This document shows, one piece after another, positions 37,936-45,917 of a DNA stretch of 64,000 bases. The position numbers and the translations under genes were made by a program. Positions within the stretch are counted from its first letter, which is position 1; each line of letters opens with the position of its first letter. This stretch comes from Rhizobium sp. SG_E_25_P2 (lineage in GTDB: Bacteria; Pseudomonadota; Alphaproteobacteria; Rhizobiales; Rhizobiaceae), in NCBI RefSeq assembly GCF_029892285.1, contig NZ_JARXVM010000009.1, positions 62,001 through 126,000 on the forward strand, read 5' to 3'. The notes beneath the pieces are model-generated. The model had not been told where the DNA came from. It saw only the letters and a program-made list of their open reading frames with translations, and made no database searches.

Positions 37936-38835
37936 ATGATGCAGAGCCCCCGGCGTTTCCTTCCTGCCCTTCACTATCTCTCGGCCTTCGAAGCGGCGGC
38001 GCGCACCGGCAGTGTTACGGCGGCGGCCCGTGAATTGTCGCTGACCCAGAGCGCGGTCAGCCGGCAGATTAGAGCGCTCGAGGAGCAATTGGGCGTCGAA
38101 CTCTTTCACCGTGAGAAGCAGACGATCCGGCTCACTGCCGGCGGCGAGGCCTATGCCCGGGACATCCGAGATGCTTTGAGGCTGATCAGCACCGCCTCGC
38201 TCAATCTACGCGCCAATCCCTTTGGTGGGACATTGAACCTCGCCGTGCTGCCCACATTTGGCGCGCGCTGGCTCGCGCCGCGATTGCCAAAATTTCTGGA
38301 GGCGCATCCCGGCGTCAGCTTCAATCTGGTGACCCGGCTGAGTTATTTCGATTTTCGTCTCGACCCCGTCGATGCCGCGATCCATTTCGGAGGACCGGAA
38401 TGGCAGGGCGGCGAGATGGAAATGCTGCGCGGCGAAACCGTGTCGCCGGTGTGCAGCCCGGATCTTAAGTCTCGTTATGATTTCCGCGACGCGGCATCAG
38501 TGCGGGACGCGCCGCTCCTGCATCTGACCACCCGTCCCGATGCCTGGGAGCGGTGGCTTCGGCATCACGGCGCAGCTGATGACAGCGTTCGAGGCATGTT
38601 GTTCGATCAGTTTTCCACCATCGGCGAGGCGGCGATGGCCGGGATGGGCGTGGCGCTGTTGCCGGACTTTCTCATTGAAAACGAATTGGCGTCGGGGAGG
38701 CTGGTCAAAGTCATCGACCTGCCGATGAGAAGCGACGGCGCCTATTATCTCGTCTGGCCGAGCGAGCGCGCTTCTTATCCGCCCTTGCAGGCTTTTCGAG
38801 AATGGCTGCTTTTGGAGACCGCCAATGAGAGATGA
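37936..38835 (+). CDS. LysR-family regulator (GcvA-like)
   Basis: A 299-residue regulator beginning one base after putR, hence probably co-transcribed. The N-terminal winged helix (LPALHYLSAFEAAARTGSVTAAARELSLTQSAVSRQIRALEEQLG, about residues 9-53) is followed by a LysR substrate-binding domain (about 93-295). It resembles GcvA-type members. The target is unclear: putA, the ureohydrolase or a distant gene. It converges on the ALDH ending at 38874. Confidence 0.88.
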   Translation: MMQSPRRFLPALHYLSAFEAAARTGSVTAAARELSLTQSAVSRQIRALEEQLGVELFHREKQTIRLTAGGEAYARDIRDALRLISTASLNLRANPFGGTLNLAVLPTFGARWLAPRLPKFLEAHPGVSFNLVTRLSYFDFRLDPVDAAIHFGGPEWQGGEMEMLRGETVSPVCSPDLKSRYDFRDAASVRDAPLLHLTTRPDAWERWLRHHGAADDSVRGMLFDQFSTIGEAAMAGMGVALLPDFLIENELASGRLVKVIDLPMRSDGAYYLVWPSERASYPPLQAFREWLLLETANER

Positions 38836-38860
38836 CGGCGCGGTCGCCCGCGCCGCCGTT
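38836..38860. terminator. GC-rich hairpin between convergent lysR and ALDH genes
   Basis: CGGCGCGG-TCGC-CCGCGCCG is a perfect 8-base stem beginning immediately after the LysR stop codon, followed by CCGTTATTG. The T-content of the tail is low, so termination may be only partial. Confidence 0.55.
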
Positions 38861-38873
38861 ATTGCGCGATCGA

Positions 38874-40322
38874 TCAGAACGGATAGTGCTGATGCGGATC
38901 TTCGATGGTGATCCAGCGGAGATCGGTGAATTCCGCGATCGCCGCCTTGCCGCCGAAGCGGCCGTAGCCAGAATCCTTGACGCCGCCGAACGGCATCTGG
39001 GCTTCGTCGCCAACCGTCGGGCCGTTGATATGGCAAATGCCGGACTGGATGCGTTGAGCCACCGACATCGCGCGCTGGATGTCGCGGCTGAAGATGGCGG
39101 CGGACAGACCATATTCCGTGTCGTTGGCCACGCGGATGGCTTCTTCTTCATCCTTGACGCGGACAACGGGCTTGACCGGGCCGAAGCTTTCTTCGTCATA
39201 GCTGCGCATGCCCGGCTTGACGCCGTCCAGCAGGGTCGCCTCGACCACGCTGCCGGTCACCTTACCGCCAGCCACAAGGTTTGCACCCTTGTTGATGGCG
39301 TCGGCGATGAAGTCTTCCATCTTCTTGGCGGCTTCGGGATTGACGAGCGAACCCAGCACCACATGACCGCGTGGGTCGCCAGAGGGCAGGCCAGACGCCT
39401 TGGCGGCGAGTTTGGCGACGAATTCGTCGGCCACCGCCTCATGCACGATCAACCGCTCGGTGGACATGCAGATCTGGCCCATATTCATGTAGCAGCCGAA
39501 GGCGGCGGCGTTGACAGCCGCGTCGATATCGGCGTCATCGAGCACGATCAGCGGGGCTTTGCCGCCGAGTTCCAGCAGCGCCGGCTTCAGATGACGACCG
39601 CAGAGTTCGCCGATGATCTTGCCGACCTTGGTGGAGCCGGTGAAGTTCACGCGGCGGACTTCCGGCGCGGTGATGAGCGCCTCGACCACCTGTGCGGCGT
39701 CTTTCGGCGCATTGGTGATGACGTTGATCACGCCATCCGGCAGCCCGGCCTCGACCAGCACCTGGCCGATCAGCACATGCATGCCCGGGCAGGCTTCGGA
39801 CGCCTTGAGGATGACGGTGTTGCCGCAGGCGATCGCCATGGCCACCGCGCGGGTGCCGAGAATGATGGGCGCATTCCAGGGCGCGATGCCGACGCAGACG
39901 CCCGCCGCCTGACGCACGCCCATAGACAGCGTTCCCGGCTTGTTCGAAGGAATGATTTCGCCCTGGATCTGGGTGGTCATCGCTGCAGCTTCGCGCAGGA
40001 TGTTGGCGGCGAGCATGGTGTTGAAGCCGCCCCATGGCGCGGTGCCGCCGGTTTCGGTGATCATCAGCTGGATGAAGTCGCCTGCCTTGCTGTCCATGAT
40101 GTCGGCCGCTTTGAGGAGAAGCGTGCGGCGCTGGCCGGGGCCGGTCTGCGACCAGGCCGGAAAGGCGGCCTGTGCTGCGGCCACCGCAGCCTTCACATCC
40201 TCGACCGTGCAGGCCGGGGCGCGGGTGGCGATTTCGCCGGTAAAGGGATCCATCCGGTCGAAGGTCGCGCCGGATTCGGAGCCGACCTTCTTGCCGCCGA
40301 TGATCTGTTGAATTTCAATCAT
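38874..40322 (-). CDS. Aldehyde dehydrogenase, vanillin/salicylaldehyde dehydrogenase-like (last gene of aromatic operon)
   Basis: A 482-residue ALDH from ATG 40322 (AAAGGA six bases upstream; an in-frame GTG lies 18 bases earlier). Glu251 in LELGGKAP and Cys285 in GQICMSTE are the catalytic residues. APWNAPIILG replaces the more common PWNFP, and the C-terminus ends HQHYPF. These features match the vanillin/salicylaldehyde dehydrogenase group of aromatic-aldehyde oxidisers and are shared with the ALDH at 45918. It follows an SDR by 24 bases at the end of the Liv-transporter operon, suggesting oxidation of an imported aromatic. Confidence 0.88.
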   Translation of the reverse strand: MIEIQQIIGGKKVGSESGATFDRMDPFTGEIATRAPACTVEDVKAAVAAAQAAFPAWSQTGPGQRRTLLLKAADIMDSKAGDFIQLMITETGGTAPWGGFNTMLAANILREAAAMTTQIQGEIIPSNKPGTLSMGVRQAAGVCVGIAPWNAPIILGTRAVAMAIACGNTVILKASEACPGMHVLIGQVLVEAGLPDGVINVITNAPKDAAQVVEALITAPEVRRVNFTGSTKVGKIIGELCGRHLKPALLELGGKAPLIVLDDADIDAAVNAAAFGCYMNMGQICMSTERLIVHEAVADEFVAKLAAKASGLPSGDPRGHVVLGSLVNPEAAKKMEDFIADAINKGANLVAGGKVTGSVVEATLLDGVKPGMRSYDEESFGPVKPVVRVKDEEEAIRVANDTEYGLSAAIFSRDIQRAMSVAQRIQSGICHINGPTVGDEAQMPFGGVKDSGYGRFGGKAAIAEFTDLRWITIEDPHQHYPF

Positions 40323-40346
40323 GTTCAGTCCTTTCTTCACGTAAAC

Positions 40347-41132
40347 TTAGAAGCCGAGAACGTCGGCGTTGATGGAAGCTTCAAGGCCGCCGTCATTGGC
40401 GATGTTGGCGCCGTTGATCCAGCGCGCGGCGTCGGAGGCCATGAACAGCACCACGGGCGCAATGTCGGATGCATTGCCGGCGCGCCCGACGCGGTCGATG
40501 TCGGAATTGACTTTCGCGTCTCCCAGCACCGAACGGAATTCCTTGAGAATTTGCGTTTCGACCGGGCCGGGGCTGACGGCGTTGACGCGAATGCCGCGCG
40601 ACTTGAACAGCGGCTGATGCGCCGCCATCATCGTCCAGAGCAGAAGCAATTCCTTGGAGAGCGGATAGCCTTCCTCATTGTTGACGCCGTTTGCGGCAAT
40701 TACTGCGGCGATGTCGGGAAAGCCTTCTACGCCGACCATCGCCTTGGCGCGGGCGAGATTGGCGCGCCATCCATAGCCGGCTATGGAGGCAACGTTGACG
40801 ACAGAGCCGCCTTCACGGATTTTGGGCGCAATGGCTTCGCTGAAGGCGCGCAGTCCATAAAAATTGATCGCCAGCGTTCTTTCGGCGCCGATCACGCCCG
40901 ACACGCCCGCAACATTGAGCACGGCGTCGACGCGTTGGGGCATGCGGTCTACGACGGCTGCAATACCGGCGGGATTCGATAGATCGCCGGCGATGAAATT
41001 TGCCTGCGGCGCGGCGGGCTCCCGAATATCGACGCCGATGACGTCAGCGCCTTGGGCAATCGCGAGTTCGGCGGTTCTGGCTCCGATGCCGGACGAGGCG
41101 CCGGTCACGACGATGGTCTTGCCGAGAAGCAT
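40347..41132 (-). CDS. Short-chain dehydrogenase, coniferyl-alcohol dehydrogenase-like, second copy
   Basis: A 261-residue SDR from ATG 41132, eight bases after GGAG (a GTG at 41141 is also in frame). TGASSGIG is at residues 10-17, Ser116 and Tyr156-x3-Lys160 are catalytic, and the serine-tyrosine distance is about 40 residues. The same insertion is in the SDR at 4001, so both belong to the coniferyl-alcohol dehydrogenase/3-alpha-HSD subfamily. It starts five bases after the livM stop, within the same operon, and precedes an aromatic-type ALDH. Confidence 0.87.
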   Translation of the reverse strand: MLLGKTIVVTGASSGIGARTAELAIAQGADVIGVDIREPAAPQANFIAGDLSNPAGIAAVVDRMPQRVDAVLNVAGVSGVIGAERTLAINFYGLRAFSEAIAPKIREGGSVVNVASIAGYGWRANLARAKAMVGVEGFPDIAAVIAANGVNNEEGYPLSKELLLLWTMMAAHQPLFKSRGIRVNAVSPGPVETQILKEFRSVLGDAKVNSDIDRVGRAGNASDIAPVVLFMASDAARWINGANIANDGGLEASINADVLGF

Positions 41133-41137
41133 GGTGT

Positions 41138-42184
41138 TCACTCCCTTTCTCTCAGTCTTTTTTGCAGATGTTGCGGTAGTTTGAGCCGGTAGCCCACCGG
41201 CATCAGCGACAGTCCGGTGCGCTGTTCAATCGCCCCCCAGATGCCCTTGGGGGCAAACAGCGAAAACAGCAGGGCGGCGAGCCCCAACCCGATCAGGTAC
41301 CAGACGCCGAAGGCGCCAAACCAGGTTTCGATGATGAAGAAGATGATCGCCCCGAGGATCGCGCCTTCGAAGGTTCCGATGCCGCCGACCAGCACCATGA
41401 AGATCATGTAGGCGGTCCATTGCACCGAGAAATAAGTTTTGGGCTGGAAGCTGGTGGCGCTGGCGAGCCAGAGCGCGCCAGCGGCGCCAATGCCGAGCGC
41501 GGCGAGCACGAAAATCAATCTTTTGGCGCCGTCGACATTGACTCCAAGAGCGCGAGCTGCGTCCTCATTGTCGCGGATCGCCTGGATGGCGGCTCCGGTG
41601 CGGCTGCGAAGCAGAGCGAAGAGCGCGCCCAGAATCGCCGTCATCGCAACAAGCGCCAGCCAGTAGATGATCGCGCGGCGAGGGCCGGCGTCATAGGCGT
41701 TGAGCGAGATCAGCGAGGTGCCGGTTTCACCCTGGATGAGACTGTCGAGATTGACCAGCATATGGGTCAGCGCCGAGACGACCCACATGCCGATGGCGAA
41801 TTCGCCGCCCTTGAGCCTGAGCATGACGAGCGATAGAGGATAGGAAACGCCGGCGACGATTACGGTTGCGATGCCCATGGATACGAACGGGTCGAGGCCC
41901 TGATCGGCGATGCGCACGGTGAAATAGGCGCCCAGGCCGAAAAACACCTGTTGACCCACCGACACCAATCCGCCGAAGCCGGCCAGAGCGTTCCACATTG
42001 CCGCCAGGATCACATAGATGAAGAGGGTGGTCATGCGGTCGATCAGGCCCGGTCCCATCGCCGCAGGGGCTAGAGCGAGCAGAACAAGGATTGCTGCGAC
42101 CGACCAGGCCGCGCGGCGTGACGCAGGCGTCCAACGTTCGACCGACGCTGCGGTCGGCAGGGAATCTGTTGCGGAGCGGCTCAT
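41138..42184 (-). CDS. livM: Branched-chain-type ABC transporter permease (LivM family)
   Basis: A 348-residue inner-membrane protein with about nine hydrophobic segments and the LivM core (WNALAGFGGLVSVGQQVFFGLGAYF, about residues 64-88). The start overlaps livH by four bases (ATGA). In this HAAT class, leucine-type names cover importers of many ligands including aromatic acids. The flanking ALDH and SDR genes make an aromatic substrate likely. Confidence 0.88.
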   Translation of the reverse strand: MSRSATDSLPTAASVERWTPASRRAAWSVAAILVLLALAPAAMGPGLIDRMTTLFIYVILAAMWNALAGFGGLVSVGQQVFFGLGAYFTVRIADQGLDPFVSMGIATVIVAGVSYPLSLVMLRLKGGEFAIGMWVVSALTHMLVNLDSLIQGETGTSLISLNAYDAGPRRAIIYWLALVAMTAILGALFALLRSRTGAAIQAIRDNEDAARALGVNVDGAKRLIFVLAALGIGAAGALWLASATSFQPKTYFSVQWTAYMIFMVLVGGIGTFEGAILGAIIFFIIETWFGAFGVWYLIGLGLAALLFSLFAPKGIWGAIEQRTGLSLMPVGYRLKLPQHLQKRLRERE

Positions 42185-43077
42185 GCGGCGCGTCCTTTCG
42201 CGAGAAGTTTGGCCGGAAGCAATGCGAGTTCAGGCAGGAACAGCCTGCCGAGCAGCACGACGAGGAAGGTGACGTGACCGGCGATCAGGAAGCCGAGCGG
42301 ATGGATGGAGGCGCCGAGCGACTGGGCGATTCCCAGCACGATGCCGCCGATCAGCGTGCCCCAAAGCGAGCCCGCGCCGCCGATAACGGAGGCCTCGAAG
42401 GCGAATAGCAGTTGCGGCGCGCCGGAATAGGGGTCGAAGGTGGCGCGCATGCCCAGAAACATTCCGGCGATGGCCACCGTCATCATCGCAATCGCTGCCG
42501 CCGCCGCATTGACCTTGGCGGCGTCGATGCCGACGAGCCCGGCGGTGTCAGGATCTTCAGCCGTTGCGCGGATCGCGCGGCCGAGCCGGGTGTAGCTGAG
42601 CATCAGTTGCAGCCCTGCCAGCAGAGCAACAGCGGTGAGGAAGATATAGACAGGCAATTTGCCGACATAGAGCCCGCCCGGCAGCTCCCAGCTCTCCCAG
42701 GACAGATCGCCGATGGCGTTGGCGAGCGAGCGGGTGTCTGCGCCGAATTGCTCGAACAGCGCATTGTCGATGACCATGGCGAGGCCGAAGGTCGACAGGA
42801 TCGGCAGGAGTTGTCCAGCCCGCGCCGAACGGTCGAGAATGAGGCGCTGGATCAGCCAGCCGGCCACGGCCATCACGGCCATGGCGATGATGAAGCAGAG
42901 CCAGAGCGGCAGCCCGGCCTTCTCGGTCAGAACAAACAACAGATAGGCGCAGGCGACCGCTAGGCTGCCATGGGCCAGATTGATGATCCGCATGACAGAG
43001 AACATGAAGGAGAGGCCGCAGGCGATCAGCGCGTAATAGCCGCCGAGCAGAAGGCCTTGGATGAGCTGGTTGATCAT
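42181..43077 (-). CDS. livH: Branched-chain-type ABC transporter permease (LivH family)
   Basis: A 298-residue permease with about eight membrane helices. GLLLGGYYALIACGLSFMFSVMRIINLAHG at the N-terminus is the LivH signature. GRAIRATAEDPDTAGLVGIDAAKVN is the cytoplasmic loop that docks the ATPase. It overlaps livF and livM by four bases on either side (ATGA), showing translational coupling. Confidence 0.9.
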   Translation of the reverse strand: MINQLIQGLLLGGYYALIACGLSFMFSVMRIINLAHGSLAVACAYLLFVLTEKAGLPLWLCFIIAMAVMAVAGWLIQRLILDRSARAGQLLPILSTFGLAMVIDNALFEQFGADTRSLANAIGDLSWESWELPGGLYVGKLPVYIFLTAVALLAGLQLMLSYTRLGRAIRATAEDPDTAGLVGIDAAKVNAAAAAIAMMTVAIAGMFLGMRATFDPYSGAPQLLFAFEASVIGGAGSLWGTLIGGIVLGIAQSLGASIHPLGFLIAGHVTFLVVLLGRLFLPELALLPAKLLAKGRAA

Positions 43078-43802
43078 GCGTGTATCTCCTTGCCCTGCGC
43101 GCGGCCGAGACCGAAATAGGCGTCGGTCACCTGGTCCCGCGTCAGCGATGCTGCGGGGCCTTCGAGAACCACGCGACCCTCCAGCATGCAGAGCAGGCGA
43201 TCGGCGACGCGCATGGCGCGCGTCAGGTCCTGTTCGACCAGGATAATGGTGGTTCCCGACTTCATCAGGCCATCGAGCGATGCGTAGACCCGATCGACGA
43301 TCAGTGGCGACAGGCCGAGAGACACTTCGTCGAGAATGAGGATATCGGGATTGCTCATCAGGGCGCGGCCGATGGCGGTCGCCTGCTGCTCGCCGCCTGA
43401 AAGATGCCCGGTCTTGGAATGCAGCCGCTTCTGAAGATTTGGAAAGATTTCCAGCACGCGCTCGACCGACCAGTCGCCCTTGCGACCGGCTTCCGCGCCG
43501 AGCAGGAGATTTTCCCGCACGGTCATCGAGGCGAACATTCGTCTGCCCTCCGGCACGAGCGCGATGCCGGCGCGGACCCGTTTATGGGAGGGAAGGGCGG
43601 TGACATCATCGCCGTTCAACAGGATCTTGCCGCCGGCTGCGGCATGGCCTCCCGCAAGCGTTCTGAGCAACGTCGTTTTTCCTGCGCCATTTGCGCCGAC
43701 AAGCGCCAGCGTCTCGCCCTTGGAGACGGAAAAGGACACGCCGCGGACTGCTTCCAACAGGCCATGGCGGGCCGTGAGGTTCTGGATCTCAAGAATGCTC
43801 AT
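43074..43802 (-). CDS. livF: Branched-chain-type ABC transporter ATPase (LivF family)
   Basis: A 242-residue ATPase with Walker A GANGAGKTT, Q-loop region GIALVPEGRRMFASMTVREN (the LivF-specific EGRRMF motif), signature LSGGEQQ and Walker B ILILDEVSLGL. The last aspartate-glutamate pair supplies hydrolysis. It partners with the LivG-type ATPase upstream, whose end it overlaps by four bases. Confidence 0.92.
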   Translation of the reverse strand: MSILEIQNLTARHGLLEAVRGVSFSVSKGETLALVGANGAGKTTLLRTLAGGHAAAGGKILLNGDDVTALPSHKRVRAGIALVPEGRRMFASMTVRENLLLGAEAGRKGDWSVERVLEIFPNLQKRLHSKTGHLSGGEQQATAIGRALMSNPDILILDEVSLGLSPLIVDRVYASLDGLMKSGTTIILVEQDLTRAMRVADRLLCMLEGRVVLEGPAASLTRDQVTDAYFGLGRAQGKEIHA

Positions 43803-44551
43803 GCGGGGCCTCCGCCGAGATAGGCCTTGACGACTTCGGGATGCGACATCACCGCTTTGGGCTCGCCATCGGCGATGATGCGGCCGGCGTCCATGCAGAT
43901 CAGCCGATCGACCACCTGCAGCAGTACATGGACGATATGCTCGATCCAGACGATGCCGACGCCGCGGCCCTTCAGCCCCTGGATCGTGTGGACAAGCTCC
44001 TGCGCTTCTGAATCGGTAAGGCCGCCGCCGATCTCGTCGAGCAGAATCACTTTGGGATGGGTGGCGAGCGACCGGGCGAGCTCGAGCCGCTTGCGGTCAA
44101 GCAGGCCGAGCGTCTCAGCCTTGCGGTTTGCGACGGGCAGCATGCCGCAGACGTCAAGTGACTGGATGACCCGGTCATAGGCTTCATCGCGGTTTCTCAC
44201 GTCGGAATGAGACGCCGCGACATAGACATTTTCGAAGGTCGTCATGCCGAGAAACGGTTTCGGAACCTGATGCGTGCGCACCACGCCCAACCGGCAGCGC
44301 TCCGCAGCAGATCGGCGCGTCACGTTCTGGCCGGCGAATTCCACGCTGCCAGCGCTTGGCGGAAAAGCGCCCGCAAGCGTTGCAAGCAACGTGGTCTTGC
44401 CGGCCCCATTGGGACCGACAATGCCGACTGCCTCGGTCATTCCCATCGAGAAATCGACATTTTCCAGAACGCTCAGCGAGCCGAAACGCTTGTAGATGCC
44501 TTTTCCCGAGAACCGGCCCGCGCCGGTTCCTGTCTCTTCCGCATATAGCAT
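43799..44551 (-). CDS. livG: Branched-chain-type ABC transporter ATPase (LivG family)
   Basis: A 250-residue ATPase with Walker A GPNGAGKTT and Walker B VILLDEIGGGLTDSEAQELV. The signature motif is replaced by LGLLDRKRLELARSLA; a non-canonical signature is common in LivG-type proteins, where LivF carries the canonical LSGGE. It starts 15 bases after the binding-protein gene and overlaps livF by four bases. Confidence 0.9.
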   Translation of the reverse strand: MLYAEETGTGAGRFSGKGIYKRFGSLSVLENVDFSMGMTEAVGIVGPNGAGKTTLLATLAGAFPPSAGSVEFAGQNVTRRSAAERCRLGVVRTHQVPKPFLGMTTFENVYVAASHSDVRNRDEAYDRVIQSLDVCGMLPVANRKAETLGLLDRKRLELARSLATHPKVILLDEIGGGLTDSEAQELVHTIQGLKGRGVGIVWIEHIVHVLLQVVDRLICMDAGRIIADGEPKAVMSHPEVVKAYLGGGPA

Positions 44552-44566
44552 GTCGCCTCGCGCGCC

Positions 44567-45868
44567 TCAGCCGTTATAGGGCAGGAGCTTGGCTCCCACC
44601 GGCACGTTCGGATCAGTGGCGTTTTCGGTCACCACGTAATCCAGCGGGAATTTCGAGCCTTCCGGCGCCTTGACCCATTGTGTTCCGATAATCGGACCGG
44701 GCGACACATTCGGCACCGGGCCGGATGTGAAGTCGACCTTGCCGGCGATCGTCACCGTGTTCAGCGTCGACAGCGTCTTGACCACCGCATCCTTGCTCTT
44801 GGGATCGGCGGATTTCTTCAGCGTATCGAAGCCGGCATCGAGCAGCGACAGCGTCGCGCCGAGCTGTTGCGTCCACTGCTTGCCAGACTCCGCCTCGTAA
44901 CCGTCCGCCAATTCCTGGCCGGAGACGCCCGTCACGCTGGACTTGTAGGGAAAAGCCTTGTGCCAATAGGCGGCGCTGCCGAGATTGACGCCCAACTGCC
45001 CCAGCGCCTCGACGCCTGAGGGGAATAGGCCTGTCTTGGCCACCTGGATGATCTTCACCTGGCGATGCAAGCCCTGCTGGGCCGCCTGGCGCCAGAAGGT
45101 GGCGAAATCCGGCGGGATCGGGAAAGTGTTGATGATTTCGACGCCTTCCTGCTTGAACAGTGCGATCTGGCTGGAGAAATCGGTGGTGCCGGTCTCGTAA
45201 GCGCCGGGATCGATAATGGTGAAGCCGTCCTTCTCGAGCAGCGGCGCGAGATTGGCGCGAATAGCGTTGCCATCGGCGTCGTTGGGATACATCACGCCGA
45301 CCTTCTTGTTGGTCTCGATCAGATTCCATTGCGACACATAGGTCTTGTGGAACTCGCCGACGCCGAAGCCGAAATGATAGGTCCATTTGAACGGCGAGGG
45401 CTGTCCCGGCTTGGCGCCGCGGCCGAAATACCAGGCTTCCCAGGGCATGACGGTGGAGAGGCAGGGCACACCCGCCGCTTCGCAGGCGTCGGACACCGGG
45501 TTGATGGTCTCAGGGGTCGAGACGGCCAGCATCAGGTCAATGCCCTGATTGTTGATCAGGTCCTTGGCCAGCTGGCCGGCGCGTGACGGATCGGACTGGG
45601 TGTCCTGGTCGAGGATTTCCACCTGATACGTCTTGCCGCCGATCTCCAACCCATTGGCGAGCGACTTGCGCACGAGGTCGAGCACGTAGCCGTCGGTTTC
45701 GCCGAAGCCGGCGAGCGGACCCGTGCGCGGGCTGATGAAGCCGACCTTGATGACGTCGGCTGCGAATGCAGGGCGCGCGCCCATGGCCGTAGCAGCGACA
45801 AGCGCGCCAGCGCCCGCCATCAGTTCGCGGCGCGTTACGCCAGTAATAGTCTTGTCATGAACCGTCAT
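44567..45868 (-). CDS. Periplasmic binding protein of the Liv-type importer (Peripla_BP_6)
   Basis: A 433-residue protein from ATG 45868, four bases after GGAGGTGG (the ATG at 45883 would place that site inside the gene). The N-terminus TRRELMAGAGALVAATAMGARPAFA resembles a twin-arginine export signal. The mature protein begins ADVIKVGFISPRTGPLAGFG, the type-I ligand-binding fold used by HAAT importers. Sequence gives no ligand. The flanking aldehyde dehydrogenases favour an aromatic or lignin-derived compound over an amino acid. Confidence 0.88.
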   Translation of the reverse strand: MTVHDKTITGVTRRELMAGAGALVAATAMGARPAFAADVIKVGFISPRTGPLAGFGETDGYVLDLVRKSLANGLEIGGKTYQVEILDQDTQSDPSRAGQLAKDLINNQGIDLMLAVSTPETINPVSDACEAAGVPCLSTVMPWEAWYFGRGAKPGQPSPFKWTYHFGFGVGEFHKTYVSQWNLIETNKKVGVMYPNDADGNAIRANLAPLLEKDGFTIIDPGAYETGTTDFSSQIALFKQEGVEIINTFPIPPDFATFWRQAAQQGLHRQVKIIQVAKTGLFPSGVEALGQLGVNLGSAAYWHKAFPYKSSVTGVSGQELADGYEAESGKQWTQQLGATLSLLDAGFDTLKKSADPKSKDAVVKTLSTLNTVTIAGKVDFTSGPVPNVSPGPIIGTQWVKAPEGSKFPLDYVVTENATDPNVPVGAKLLPYNG

Positions 45869-45917
45869 TTTTCCACCTCCCATGTGGATTTCGTTTCCAA
45901 ATTTCCGCGCCTAACCG

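Noticed and set aside
38832-40982. 716-codon open frame on the plus strand
   Set aside because: Spans the complements of the ALDH and SDR genes and has no domain of its own.
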